Shown here in pieces: positions 51,701 through 64,000 of a DNA stretch of 64,000 nucleotides (its first letter is position 1; each line of letters starts with the position of its first letter). The notes below the pieces were generated by a model. The model was not told where the DNA came from. It saw only the letters and a list, made by a program, of their open reading frames with translations, and did not search any database. Made by a program: the position numbers and the translations under genes. The DNA is from Adiantum capillus-veneris (lineage: Eukaryota; Streptophyta; Polypodiopsida; Polypodiales; Pteridaceae), in NCBI GenBank assembly GCA_014529385.2, contig CM043969.1:23407946-23471945 (forward strand), given 5' to 3'.

Positions 51701-53450
51701 AGCTCTTCCAATAGTGGACGAAGATACACATCCATATTCCCCACTTTATACCGCCCTGGCACAATCAAGCTTAGCCATAGGTGCCCCTTCTTCGTAGTCA
51801 ACCACGGGGGAATGTTGTAGTTGACGATGACAACGGGCCATACACTGTAAGATGTTGATCTTTGACCAAATGGATTTACGCCATCCATAGCCAGGCCTAA
51901 ACAAAAATTTCGAGCTTCCCTGGCAAAATCCGACCATGTTCCATCTATATGTTTCCACGCTACGCAATCTGCAGGAATTCGTAGCACACCATCCGAAGAT
52001 TTATTCTCCTCATGCCATGATGCTAGGGCGGCCATGGAATTACATTCGAAGAAATTCTTGATGCGAGGAAGCAGAGGGAAATGTCACAAAACCTTTTGTG
52101 GAATTTTTGTCCCGTGGAGATCTACTCGATATCTTTCGGAATCACATTTCGGACACTTCTCCATGTCTATGTATTCCCCTCTGAAAAGAATGCAGTCATT
52201 AGGACAAGCGTGGATAGAATTGTAATCCATCCCCAAGTTTCGCAAAATCTTTCTTGCTTCATCTCGGGAATCTGGCATCACATTGTCAGCTGGTAGTATG
52301 TGCTCTTTCAGTAATCTACACAACATAGAAATATGATACAGTCGTGTAAAAATCTATCAGATCATTATACATTTAGAGTTTTATTAAAGTAAACTAATTG
52401 TAATAGATCACCTGAAAAGCGCTGTGATGCTAGTGTCACTCCATCCAAACTTTGCCTGCATGTTGAGAAGAACCAGGAGTGCTTTCAATCTAGACATACG
52501 TGCTCCATTATACAATGGCGTATCGGCTTCACTTTTCATATCATCATAGATAAGCCTTTCTGAATCCATGATCGTCTCGATCATTTCATCAATCTCGGGC
52601 TCAAACATTGCCTCGTTGGGAATGTGCTCTGCATGATCATCCCCCGAGCTGTCAGAGGCTACATCTTGTGGCCTCACATATGCTGCTTGACCAAAGCGCC
52701 TGCGAACACGTCTATTGGGTTGCAAGATTGCTGCTTGTTGGCCAGCGTCAGAGTCCGACGAGTTATAATTGGCAACAACTCGATCTATAATAGATGGATC
52801 GAACTCGCCAAATTTGCGAACGTGCTGCAAAGAAACACGTCTTGTCCGTCGCACAACATGCTTGCATTGATTACAAGGACATAAGACCCTCGTTGAGAGA
52901 TAGGCGTTTCGGTTGGACGGTCCCACATCCTCGTCGCTACTCATAATGAGGATAAAAAACTTATAACCTGGAAAACAAATTTAATATTCTACTGGAATTC
53001 TTCATCTTATCTCTCTCTCTCTCTCTCTCTCTTTACCTCACATTCTCTAGTCATGTCCAATCCCCGCACACCTCGGTCTAGAGGTGCACGGAGATCAGAA
53101 CCACCGGGTTATAATCTCGTCTTTATTGGTCAATACCTATATTTGTGGGTACAAGAAATCTACACACCCACGTCTACATGATACTGCATGTAGTGGACAA
53201 AACCCCTTTGCCTCTTCTCTAGCTGTAGCACTTCATAGCATCTTAACATCTTTTCACAGTAGATCTTTTCACTGTTCGTCTAACTCTAAACCCTAAACCG
53301 TAAGTAATTCTTGCGTGGACTCGATCTAACGTAAATAAGCGTAAATCTAACTAAAAATAAACCTAAATCTAATTTAACCTAAGTCTACATCTAACCTAAT
53401 CTTTAACGTCTTTTGGGATAGTTTCCTACGACGTTAAAACTCTCTTCTTC

Positions 53451-53490
<40 letters not shown>

Positions 53491-54819
53491 ACCTAAATAA
53501 ACCTAAGTCTAATCTAATATAACATAAATCTAAATCTAACGTAAATTATGTTATATTAAAAACAAAGAACTAAACTAACAGGGATTATAAGAACCTTAAA
53601 ACTGATTTAACACATAATTTTTCACATAACTCGGCAAGAGTTGGCATTCTCATCACTAAAGATGTGAGAGTTAACTTCTGGCGGTGATGCTGCCTCATCT
53701 CCATCCATATCTGACGACATCAATTGGCCCTTTAGACCGTTCTTGCTCTTGTTACTAACTTTGAAGTTGCTGTTGAATGACTAGAGGTTGTCTAGATGGT
53801 CATTGTGTTGGGGATGTAGTGACTCTTGCCGCCCTGAAGATCCACCTTCTTCCCTATCTTCTGAAGACATTTCACCAGTACTTTTGGATCGACGGAGCCC
53901 ACCATGAGTGAAGGCAACAATACCCTATATTCCATTGAGGGCTTTCTTCACCCGCTTCATGCAGGCATCGCAGTCTATGGAGACCTAAATCTAATCTAAT
54001 ATAACGTAAATCTAAATCTAGCGTAAATAAACGTAAATCTAGTTGGAAATAAACCTAAATCTAATTTAATGTAAGTCTACATATAACCTAATCTTTAACG
54101 TCTTTTAAGATAGTTTCCTACGACGTTATAACTCTCTTCTTCTTGTGTGTGTGCGCGTGTGTGGATGTGTGTGCCAATAAAAAGAGATAAATGGTATAAC
54201 CTTTCTATCACCCATGCCAAGTATGATAGATTGATTATGCCATTTCCCTCTTGAATAATAGGTCTTGAGTTCAACTCCTCGTCGGCTAGATCTTTAGGTC
54301 TTTTAATTTTAATTAGTTTCCTACGACGTTAAATTAGTTTCTCTCTCTTTCTCTCTCAATGTGTGTGCGTTTTTTTGGATCGTATGCATGTTTTCTCTCT
54401 CTTTTCCTCTCTCAATGTGTGCGTTTTTTGTTTATGCATGTTCTCTCTCTCTCTTTTCCTCTCTCAATGCGTGCGTTTTTTGTTTATGCATGCTCTCTCT
54501 CTCTTTTTCTCTCTCAATGCGTGTGTGCATTCTTTGTTTATGTATTAAGCTAGAACATTGATGATAGGATATAAGCCTTATTTTGTTTTTCATATGTTTA
54601 CCACACTACAAGAGGCTATTCATATTAGCGACGCTCACACAGCGACGCTCAAAAAAAAAATTCACGGCGTCGCTATTAGCGTCGCAAATTTACAAAGAAA
54701 TTTGCGACGCTCATAGCGACGCCGGCTGGGCTAAAAAAATAACCGAGCGCGCCCAAAAACTCAGATCTCAGATCTGAGTTTTTCGGCGCCCTCAAGCAAG
54801 GAGCAGGTAACGCTCTCCC

Positions 54820-54866
<47 letters not shown>

Positions 54867-57800
54867 CTTCTCCACACACACACACACACACACACACGAG
54901 GAGAGGAAGGAGAGCCAGGTATGCTCCTTCCCTCTCCTCATTCTCATGTTCCCTTCCCCTCTTTCTCTCTCCCTCTCTCTCTCTCTCTCACACACACATA
55001 CACACACACATAGTGTTTTTGAGAGAGAGAGAGAGAGAAAAGAAAGAAAGAAAGAAAGATTTTTAACGTCTATGTCAGGCCGAAATCGGCCTATGAGACA
55101 AATCAAATGTACATGGTGTGTATGTCATCCGTCTATCGGAAAGACAAATGAAACAAAACTGAACTGAACTGATACAAAACGGAACTGAATGTAGGTAGTG
55201 GGGTATCTGAGGAGGGATGGAGCTCTATCTCTAGGGGTATATGCATGTCTATATGCTCAAGGTAGTATAATCATGAGAATGAATCACTAGATAGCTGTCC
55301 ATAAAAAATCTCTGAACTGTATCTGCCATATCTTCAAAGCATTCAATTATGAAAAACCTGTTTAGTGAACCCCGCCAGACTTAAGTGCTCCAGTTAATGT
55401 TACACACGGATTGACCATTAAGCACGCTTTAGGGAACCCTGTCAAGCTCAAGTATGCCTTACTCTGTCTGCACACGGAATGGACGTCAAGTCCTTTATCT
55501 CATGTTTTGGTAGTAGAACCAACTCAAAATGTGAAGATACCTCATCAATTATTCAAAGCAGTCAGTTGGAAGCCAGCTATGTAATCTTAGATGGATTAGA
55601 GCTCATAGGACAAGCTTGAAAATGTTGACAAGGCGATGGTCAAAGCTATATAGACATTAGGAAATTTCGGAGGTCATTTGGAGGGCCTTCTAAGAAAATG
55701 TATTTTTTGCACTCTCTCTCTAGAAAAAATGGCAAATAATAGAGCTGGGTCTTTCATGGTAAAAGTTCAAAAAGTGTACTTTAAGTAGATTCCTTACTCT
55801 TCTGAACATTCGTTCGTAATGATTGAGGGATACTCTTCTTTTCAATTACATTGAATGAACCTCGTCAATATGGAGGGAATGAGGCTAACATGGAGGGACG
55901 AAGACGCAACCGCTATTGACTTTCCATTAAACCTGAACATTTGGCTAATGGCGCACTCCTCAAATGGCATAAATGTTACGCAAAAACGAGCCAAATATCA
56001 CCTTCACATTGATTTGGACAATGAGTACCAACCATTGATTAAGCGTAGTAAAACAAACACACATATACCTCCCGCTTCCATAGACACGTTCAGAGCTCAG
56101 GGAGCTAAACACATAGATATCTGGATGAGAGGCTCTCTCTACCCTAAGAATCCAATGACTAATGCGTCTCCACCGTTTGTTAATCCTACAAGCTTATTGA
56201 CCTTTGCTGGTGATGGAGAAAAGGGCCTTCTGGGTTATTGTAAATCTCTTACAAAAGAAGCTAAAACTTATAAGGGCATTCTCCAAGCTCAACAATGTGA
56301 GATTGTTCGTCTTTCACATTTACATTCTACAGATTAGGTTACCATTTTGCAACACAAAACAGAGGTACAGGAACTCAAAGGAAAGGTACAAAGTTGTCAA
56401 ATGAAGGACACCATCTTGGGTGGTCGTATCCGAAAGAAGAAATTGCGCAATCTTGAAACATTGCAGGTTGCATCCGGAGGTCTCAAGAAAAGAATCCAAG
56501 CATTAAGGTGATGCTTCTTGGTTGGCTACATTGTCTTAGCTAAGTAATCTTTTTGTTTTTTCTTGTTATGCATTGTTTTGATGTGCCTAAATAGTGTTAG
56601 TGAAGTAAATTTTCTGTTATGTACTTATGCATTGTCTTCATGTAGAGATTCAATCTATCCTGACAAGGAAAACATTGACCCCAAAGTCAATATAGGAAAG
56701 AGATTGAAGCCACTTATAAGTAGAAGCCTGGCAGCAGATATAGTACATGACAAGAAGTTTAGGGTCCTACAACGAAATGTAGTGGACAGCTTTATTTCAA
56801 AGAACTCAGTGCCTGCAAAAGAGATACAAGGCACACTTGATTCACTTGGTGTAAGCAAAAGAGGTTATTCAGCTATACAAAAATCTTTCTCATCCATCTT
56901 TGTTAAGAAGGGTATAAAATCCAAACTTTTACCATCAGCCTCAAGTGTTTGGAAAGAGAGGCTTCAGCTTAACGAGGCACAGGGAGACTATCTTAGACAG
57001 CCCTTTCATATTAAAGCAACTTACAGTGGCCATGGAGCAAACATGGCATATGATTAGTTCAGTAATATTTTTATGGACCTGCAGATGTTACAGAAGAGAA
57101 TGGTGGAGTTTTACAACATCACATTTGAAGAGTCACGAGGGGTATTACAATTTGCGTTAAAACTGGATGAGTGTGAGCTTGTTAAAGAGAAAAATCTAGA
57201 GTGTGTTACTATTACTTTAATGAATAGAGCCCTCTCAAAGTGTCCCAGTGATGATCCTTTGTATTTTAGTGTTCAATCAGAATCTAACATATGGTGGCTT
57301 GGTGCGTTTCAGGTAAGCGAGATTCTCAGGTAAACTCAAATGTTCACATCTACTTAAGTCTCATTTATTTTGTGTTGCAGGTAAAGAAACAAGATCATGA
57401 GATTCTATATTGGGTGTTCCATCTAACTAATATTCTGGAGGTGATTGATCGACAGACTAACCAAGGAGAGGTATTACGTCTAGATGGAAGGGGAGACTTT
57501 CAAGTTCAGTGGCACCTTGCAGGTGACCTCAGAACATTAAAGTGCATGTATAATTGTGGAATGGGTGCAATGGCAAAGTCGCCGTGTTTGTTCTGCATGG
57601 AGCCTGCAAAGGTCATGGACCCAAAGTGGTGGAGAAAATCTCCAACACGCCACATTGAGGACCCTTCTTTTTGATCGGTTTTGAAAATACCACTTGTGAA
57701 TGTCCACATCTGTACAATGCATGCCCTTTCTAGAATTGTGGAGAAATTGGTCTACTTATATATCGGGTTTGCTTGGAAAATTAAGAACTCAGCAGAGCGA

Positions 57801-59222
57801 CAAGTAGCCCTACAGTGCTTAGAATTGGTACTGTCGGATATGGGGCTTCATGGTGGCAATGTGAAAATCCAGCGGGATGAAAAGAGATCAACTGCTGAGA
57901 AGGATGTCCCATGCAAACCATCCATCGGTGGGGTGAAGGCACGAAGGTTTTTATCTAAACCCCAAGGTATACGAGATCCGAAGCTAACAAAACATGGAAA
58001 AATATATAACACATCTTATATTAGCAAGGTAGAGTATCACAGCTGGAAAAAGCTACATATTGCAGTCAAAGACCAAGAACCAACTACTCGTAACACGAAG
58101 GCTGAGGTTTGGCGATCAATAGACATCCTATTTTTGATGTGCGACAAAGATGACTGGTCACAAGGTGATATGAACAAGTTCAAGGAGAATCTCAACCTTC
58201 TCAAAAAATCATTCAAGATAGCATAGACAGACACCCAGATTACTCACTACATGGTATTATCGTGTATTTGATTCTCTTTTATGTGCAACTATGTGAGTGT
58301 AAAACATTCTAACTAATCTGTTTTCATATCCAGCACATCATCTTCAATCATTTACCATATTTTGTACAAAAGTATGGGAACCCGGCAATATGGAATACCC
58401 AAGGGATGGAAAAGTCTCATTACATGGAGAGAAATGCTTATTTCAGGCACACAAGACATGGTGGCTCTCGAATCAAGGCTAACAGTTTGAGAGAACTATT
58501 TGAATGGTTCTATCGTAGAATCATTCATCGAATGCAGGCAAATGAAGTCTTGGCCTCTTCAGCAACAGCACAAGCCATCAGACATTTACAACAACAAAAA
58601 GTTAAAAGATCAATGGCATACAACAACTCCGGTGCTCGTGAAAGTCAACGAAGGTGGAGAGAGACAATGGTGTATGTGAACCACAAGTGGAGAAAGATAC
58701 TCTGAGTGGATGACATTGTACAAAATTTATGTAGTACATGATCTTATACAATTGCTACTTGAAGTGTATCAAGATTTTGAAGGTTCAATTTTGTTTTTTG
58801 GCACATCACCCTTGTAACGAATCATGAGATGTTTGCCATACTCTAAAAGTTCATCTGGGTTTTGTCTACCAAGAGCTAGTGCCATTGCTGTGTACGTGTA
58901 GTAATACGCTGCTCGACCACCTGTATAGCCCGGGCAGTAACCAAAACAATCTCTAGAAAACACTTTGTCCACAAGAATGACTTTATCTATACTTTTGGGC
59001 AGCACGGGTCCACCCAAGAAGCGTGATAGTGTCTTTAATGTGTAAGTTGCTATTGAACCCTCTTGTGACATGGAATTGTGAAAAACTACTATCGGCGACT
59101 CGCAAAGATTTGAAAGGTAATGCGCTAGGGCCGCATCCCTTCCACAATACTCTCGAGTCCGTCGCCGAAGGAAGTCATCCTTGCCAGCAATCCAAGACTG
59201 CACATATCATGTTCGAGTAAGT

Positions 59223-59303
<81 letters not shown>

Positions 59304-60601
59304 TTACCATGAATCTCGATGTAATTGACCCCTGACCTGAATGGTTAAACCAATCCTCCACTTCTTTGTTACTTGTTGATGGTCTTAGTCTTTGTCTTAT
59401 TGCTTGGAAGGTGGCTTCATCAGGTAGTGTCTCCTTGTATTTTTCAGCTTTCTCAAAGCATCTTCGGAGGCATTCCATTGGATTGCTGGATGTTTCCATT
59501 GCCTCATCATCACTACTATCCTCTGAAACAAATCCACTCCTCTCCTCTTGGACTCTGGAAATGATAGCCAAGGAGAAGTCCTCCCTTAAATAAAAGATGC
59601 TTTGCACATCATGTAAAAAGATATAGGTCCTGTCTCCAATCCTGAAGTTTGGCACAGTAGGCATCATCATCTGAGCATTCTTCTCAGTGAAGTTACTGAC
59701 ATCCAAAGGTAGTTTGATTTCTGTGGTTTTCATAGAGAGCATCCTACTTCTTTGTACTTCAATTGCCTCAACCTCAAGGTCGACTGTATCTTCAACCTCC
59801 TCGACTTCTTGTATATGTGTTGTCTCCTTGCATTCTTCATCTGGTGCTGCATCCTGCTACTCTAACACCTCTTCAAGATTCTGCATAAGGAATCCAAACA
59901 GGCTATTCAGGTAAATCATAAAGCCAAAGGATTCGTGAATAAGTTTGCACTCTTTTTGGTGCAAAGGGCAGGCTGAATGTCGGCAAGCAGGTGGTAATTC
60001 CCTATACTTCTTCAGTCTCTGTCCCTTTCCACCACAGTCATTTAAATGCACAACAGTCATACTAGGCTGAACAACCCTCCCTACCTGCACCATCACTTCA
60101 AATTTATCTCTGTAGGACTACAAAAATTCACTGTGCTGAGCTAACAGGTCTTCAATGTCAAATTTTGGGTTAAACATAGAATGAACTAGATCATATTTGT
60201 CCCCAGCACCACAAGATGCTGCAAAATCAAACAACCTCTCATCAGTTGCAGCTGGGTCTTCCACAGAAGACACATCCTCTTTGGCTTTACCTTTACTTTC
60301 TGGGACATCTGCATCATCTGAGAAGTCTATATTCCTCTTTCTTGTATTTTTCTTGACAAGTACTCTAGAGGGTGAAGGACCCTTGTAGGGTAAGGAATCC
60401 TCTTGGCCTGGTGACCTCTCTGACAGATCTTCACCAATTGACTCTTCTTCAGATATGTCCTGACAAAAGTCAACAGTTGTTTTGGTAGAAACATTAAGCA
60501 ACTGAGCTTGCAAAGGCTGAAATCCTGGCACAAGCTCTGGGTCTGGTTTCAGCCTCTTCTGCCAGTGGACCTTAATCCTATTCATCAGGAAACATGACAA
60601 G

Positions 60602-60634
<33 letters not shown>

Positions 60635-63600
60635 TTCTCTCTCTCTCTCTCTATCTCTCTCTTTCTCTGTGTGTGTGTGTGTGTGTCTCTTTGTACTAAA
60701 GGTGCGCATAGACAAAAACATACTCTTTGCAACTCTCTACGCGCGCCTTGAGTACAATTGAGAGAGATAGATAGATAGATAGATTTTATTATCGTCCTCG
60801 GAGGTCAAATATGACCTATGGGACCAAAGTTACATGTGATGTAGTATGTGTATGGCTGATGAGTGACTCTCGATGCTCCAAAATTGTAGTGATGAGAGTC
60901 GCAATGGAGAGCCCACACTTTGGCTGGGAGAGGAAAGTGTGTAGGTCTAAGTTATGGCTGAAAATGTGAGAGAAGCAAGTTCGGATGTGATCAAAAGATG
61001 AGCACTCTAGTAGTGTGTGGTACTCAGAATCTCGAACTTGCAGTGAGCATAATGTGCACAATCGATTTTACTCTTCTCCATTGCCCCAACGCCCTATTTC
61101 TCATCGAAGGAAATGGGAGCTAAGCCGAATTGCTGCGATAGTGTGTATCGCGGACAAGGGAATAGGCTCAAGCATGTAAGTGTGAGTACGGTTTCCTCTC
61201 TCAGCGAAGAACATGGTTTTGTAGTTGGGGGCAATATAGGTGGTGTAATGTATGAAGCGTGACCCACCGGATTTCTCCCAAGCCGTAATACATTGGCGTT
61301 GTAGAAAAGCTTCATTCACTTGAGAGTCAATTGAAGCATCATGTAGCAAGTGTAATGCATCCCATCTCCCAAACCACTTCTTTATGTCTTGCATCCATCC
61401 CGTGCTCAAGATCTTGCTTTTATGCGTCTTTTGAACTTTTTTGCTTGCTTCCCATGCAATTGTAGGGAGTTGATGTGAGGGGTTTTGATGCATCTTTATC
61501 ATGTACTCCACAACCCTTTCCATGCCCATAACCTCAATTGGAAGAGATCCCGACTCAAGAAGTAGGAGCATATATGGTGTTTGTGTCTTAACTTGGAGAA
61601 AGTTTGTAAGAAAACACTTTTGGACATTCTCAAACTCTTTCCAAGTAGACTTTGAGATGCTCCCGCCCCACACTTCAACTCCATAAAGAAGAACCGGTGT
61701 CACCAATGCATCAAAAAGATACTTCTTGAGAACCCAACACTTGATGTTTCCCGCATTACACATGTTCTCAAATGCATAATATGCTCTCTTTCCCGCTTCC
61801 AAATGACGCATAGCACATTCATGCCACTTGTGATTGGATGGAACCTCAAGGCCAAGGTACTTAAAGCTCTCAACAACTTCAAGTGTCTCGTTGTTGTACA
61901 CAATGCATGGCTTCTCCTTATGGTTGGTTTTCACAAGCATAACCTTTGTTTTGGATTCATTTACAATCAGCCCACTATGCAAGCAAAAGTTCTCAAGGAC
62001 AACCATAAGATTTTGTGCATCTTTTAAAGTGTGTGCTAGAAGCACTACATCATCCGCATACAACAAAAGCATGATTACCGCATTGCAAATAGTGACCTCT
62101 TCAATGCCTTCTTCTTGCATAAAGTCAAGTACCATTTGTTCCAATTGATCGATGCATAGACCAAAGAGAGTTGGTGACAATGGACATCCTTGTTTAACCC
62201 CAATAGTGCTTACAAAAATTTCTGAAATTTCTCTTCCCATGCGCAATTGACAAATCACCTTCTCATAGATTCGAGAAACCGCAAGCATAAACTCACTTGG
62301 CACTTGGAGTTCTTCCATCCTTCTCCACAAATTGTTACGTGGAATCATATCAAAGGCTTTCTTAAATTCCATAAAACAACAATACAATCGCTTGCCTTTC
62401 AACCGACTTTCCTCCATGAGAACACGAAGAGTGACAAGATGATCAATGGTGCTATGGCATCGACGAAAACCCGCTTGTCCCTTTGCACGCTTGTCATTCT
62501 CTTCAGCCCAATCACTCAATTTCATCTCCATTATGCACCCAAACAACTTTGCCATAAGAGACCCAATTATTATAGTCCGGTAGTTGCTTACATTCTTTAC
62601 ATCCCCTGCTTTATGCAAAGGCTTAACCCAATTAGTACTCCAATCATAAGGCATACCATGTTGAAGTGCAAGGTTGAACATATCACACATCCACTCATGG
62701 GTAAAATCTCCCGTCCATTTGATCATCTCTGGCTTGATACCTTGAAGATCTCCCGCTTTGCGAGTGGCCAACTTTTCAAGCCCACCGCATACATCCTCAA
62801 TAGTAAAAAAAGACCGCATACATGGGAGTGAACCATAAAATGGCATTTTTTCAGTATTTGCTTGCTCATATAATTGCCTATAATGTGTGTACATATCCAC
62901 TAGACTCAAGTTACCAAAATTCTCAACCCGCTTGCCTCTCAAGTTTCTCCAAAATCTTCCACATGCATGTGACTTTTCTTGGACTTGAAATTCTTGTTGC
63001 TTTACTTCCCATCTTCTTCTCTTCTTTTGAATCAATGCCTTGTATGTATGCAAATGACTTTGATAGTTGTCTTTGTCCATAGTTGCATCAAGATTTATCA
63101 AGGACTTTCGAGCATCTTGACATTCTTTATCAAACCACCTTTTGCGTGATCTATCTTTGTTGATACCATGGAGATGCTTTATGGCAAAGCATTCTTCCGC
63201 ACAAGAACAAATAGATTTCTTGAAAGCTTCCCATTTAGTTTCCAATGGTGCATCACATTGAAGCTTTGTCATCCATAATTTTTGCTCAACCATTTCAATG
63301 TACATTGGTGCCCGTTTGAAATCCATACATAGTGATAATTTCTCTTTCCTTTGGCTGAGATTATCATGCTTAGTTGCTTCTCCACATGAAAGGTCAATAC
63401 ATAAGGTGCGATGGTCGGATTCCGGGGTCCATTGTCCAAACATAAAACTCTTTATGCGATACATGATGGCTTCAGAGAGTAGCATATAGTCAATCACACT
63501 ATCCCCATTATGTATCCTACATGTAAATCCATTGGTTCCACTCCACAAAGATACACCATTGGCAATGAGCATACCCGTGCTATTACACATGTGTAAAAGT

Positions 63601-64000
63601 AACTTTCCATAGTGATCCGGATCTTTCTCATCCATTGAAGTACAATCATACAAGTGAACTTCCTCTAACTCCCTTGAAATGTATGGCATATCAAATTGTT
63701 GAGTATCATGTTGCAATGTTTTTGTGCGAGCATTCATATCCCCAAATACAATAACATCACCTTCACCTTTGAAATAAGCAATGTCCTCTTCCAAATCAGA
63801 AAATGGTTGATCTCTATCCATGCAAGCATAAAAGGGAGAATCATGATGAGGAATGTAGCAACCGGCTACAAAAATGGGTGCTCTTTTTGTACTTGTCATC
63901 TTTCACAATTGATACAAAATCTTCCAATCCTTTCTTAACCATACATGCTAACCCTCCTTGTCCTCTTCGTTGCTTGAGATTCTTTGACCACATCAATGAA

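Overview
The window reads as nuclear DNA of a land plant, most likely a fern or another large-genome seedless plant. It holds plant-type retrotransposons primed from initiator tRNA-Met, a plant CACTA (TNP2) transposase, PLS-type pentatricopeptide fragments of the sort abundant in ferns, spliceosomal GT-AG introns and many long GA/GT microsatellites. I see no intact ordinary host gene. Almost everything is transposable-element sequence in several nested layers, and most coding frames are broken by single in-frame stops.

Layout. 0-3.7 kb: antisense PPR pseudogene fragments, partly duplicated in tandem, then GA repeats. 4-7.2 kb: remnant of a Ty3/gypsy element (minus strand). 7.3-34.2 kb: a second Ty3/gypsy element (minus strand; called G2 here) split by three insertions: a 9.4-kb terminal-inverted-repeat DNA element (10801-20187), a 248-bp MITE (20376-20623) and a complete chromovirus with 2.8-kb LTRs and a perfect 5-bp target duplication (21213-31947). 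About 34.9-47.9 kb: a decayed LINE interrupted by a Ty1/copia-like element with ~200-bp LTRs (35769-44767), itself interrupted by G3 (about 36555-42176), a relative of G2 on the plus strand. 48.6-49.0 kb: a 179-bp-arm foldback. 49.9-53 kb: a CACTA element with a TNP2-type transposase and, beside it, a fragment of a heavy-metal-associated (HMA) domain gene. 54.6 kb: a second CACTA terminus. 55.66-60.75 kb: a second copy of the terminal-inverted-repeat family. 60.75-64 kb: a long LINE ORF2 (minus strand) running off the window.

The most interesting object is the family represented by 10801-20187 (copy 1) and 55655-~60750 (copy 2). Both begin with a related terminus starting CATTAGG. Both carry a rightward multi-exon gene that I infer to be a transposase of a type I cannot assign, and a convergent leftward gene of unknown function. 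Copy 1 also carries a leftward gene with possible BAH-like character and, between the two convergent modules, an intact single-exon gene for a histone H3-like protein. That protein starts with the canonical H3 tail ARTKQTAR, has isoleucine where H3 has lysine 9, has a ~190-residue insert, and ends in a nearly canonical H3 histone fold. An H3 variant carried by a transposon, keeping the K4 region but lacking K9, suggests (inference) a chromatin-based anti-silencing function.

Across unrelated elements the in-frame nonsense codons I traced are overwhelmingly TAG and TGA and rarely TAA, while frames are otherwise often kept. This fits decay by C-to-T change in methylated DNA.
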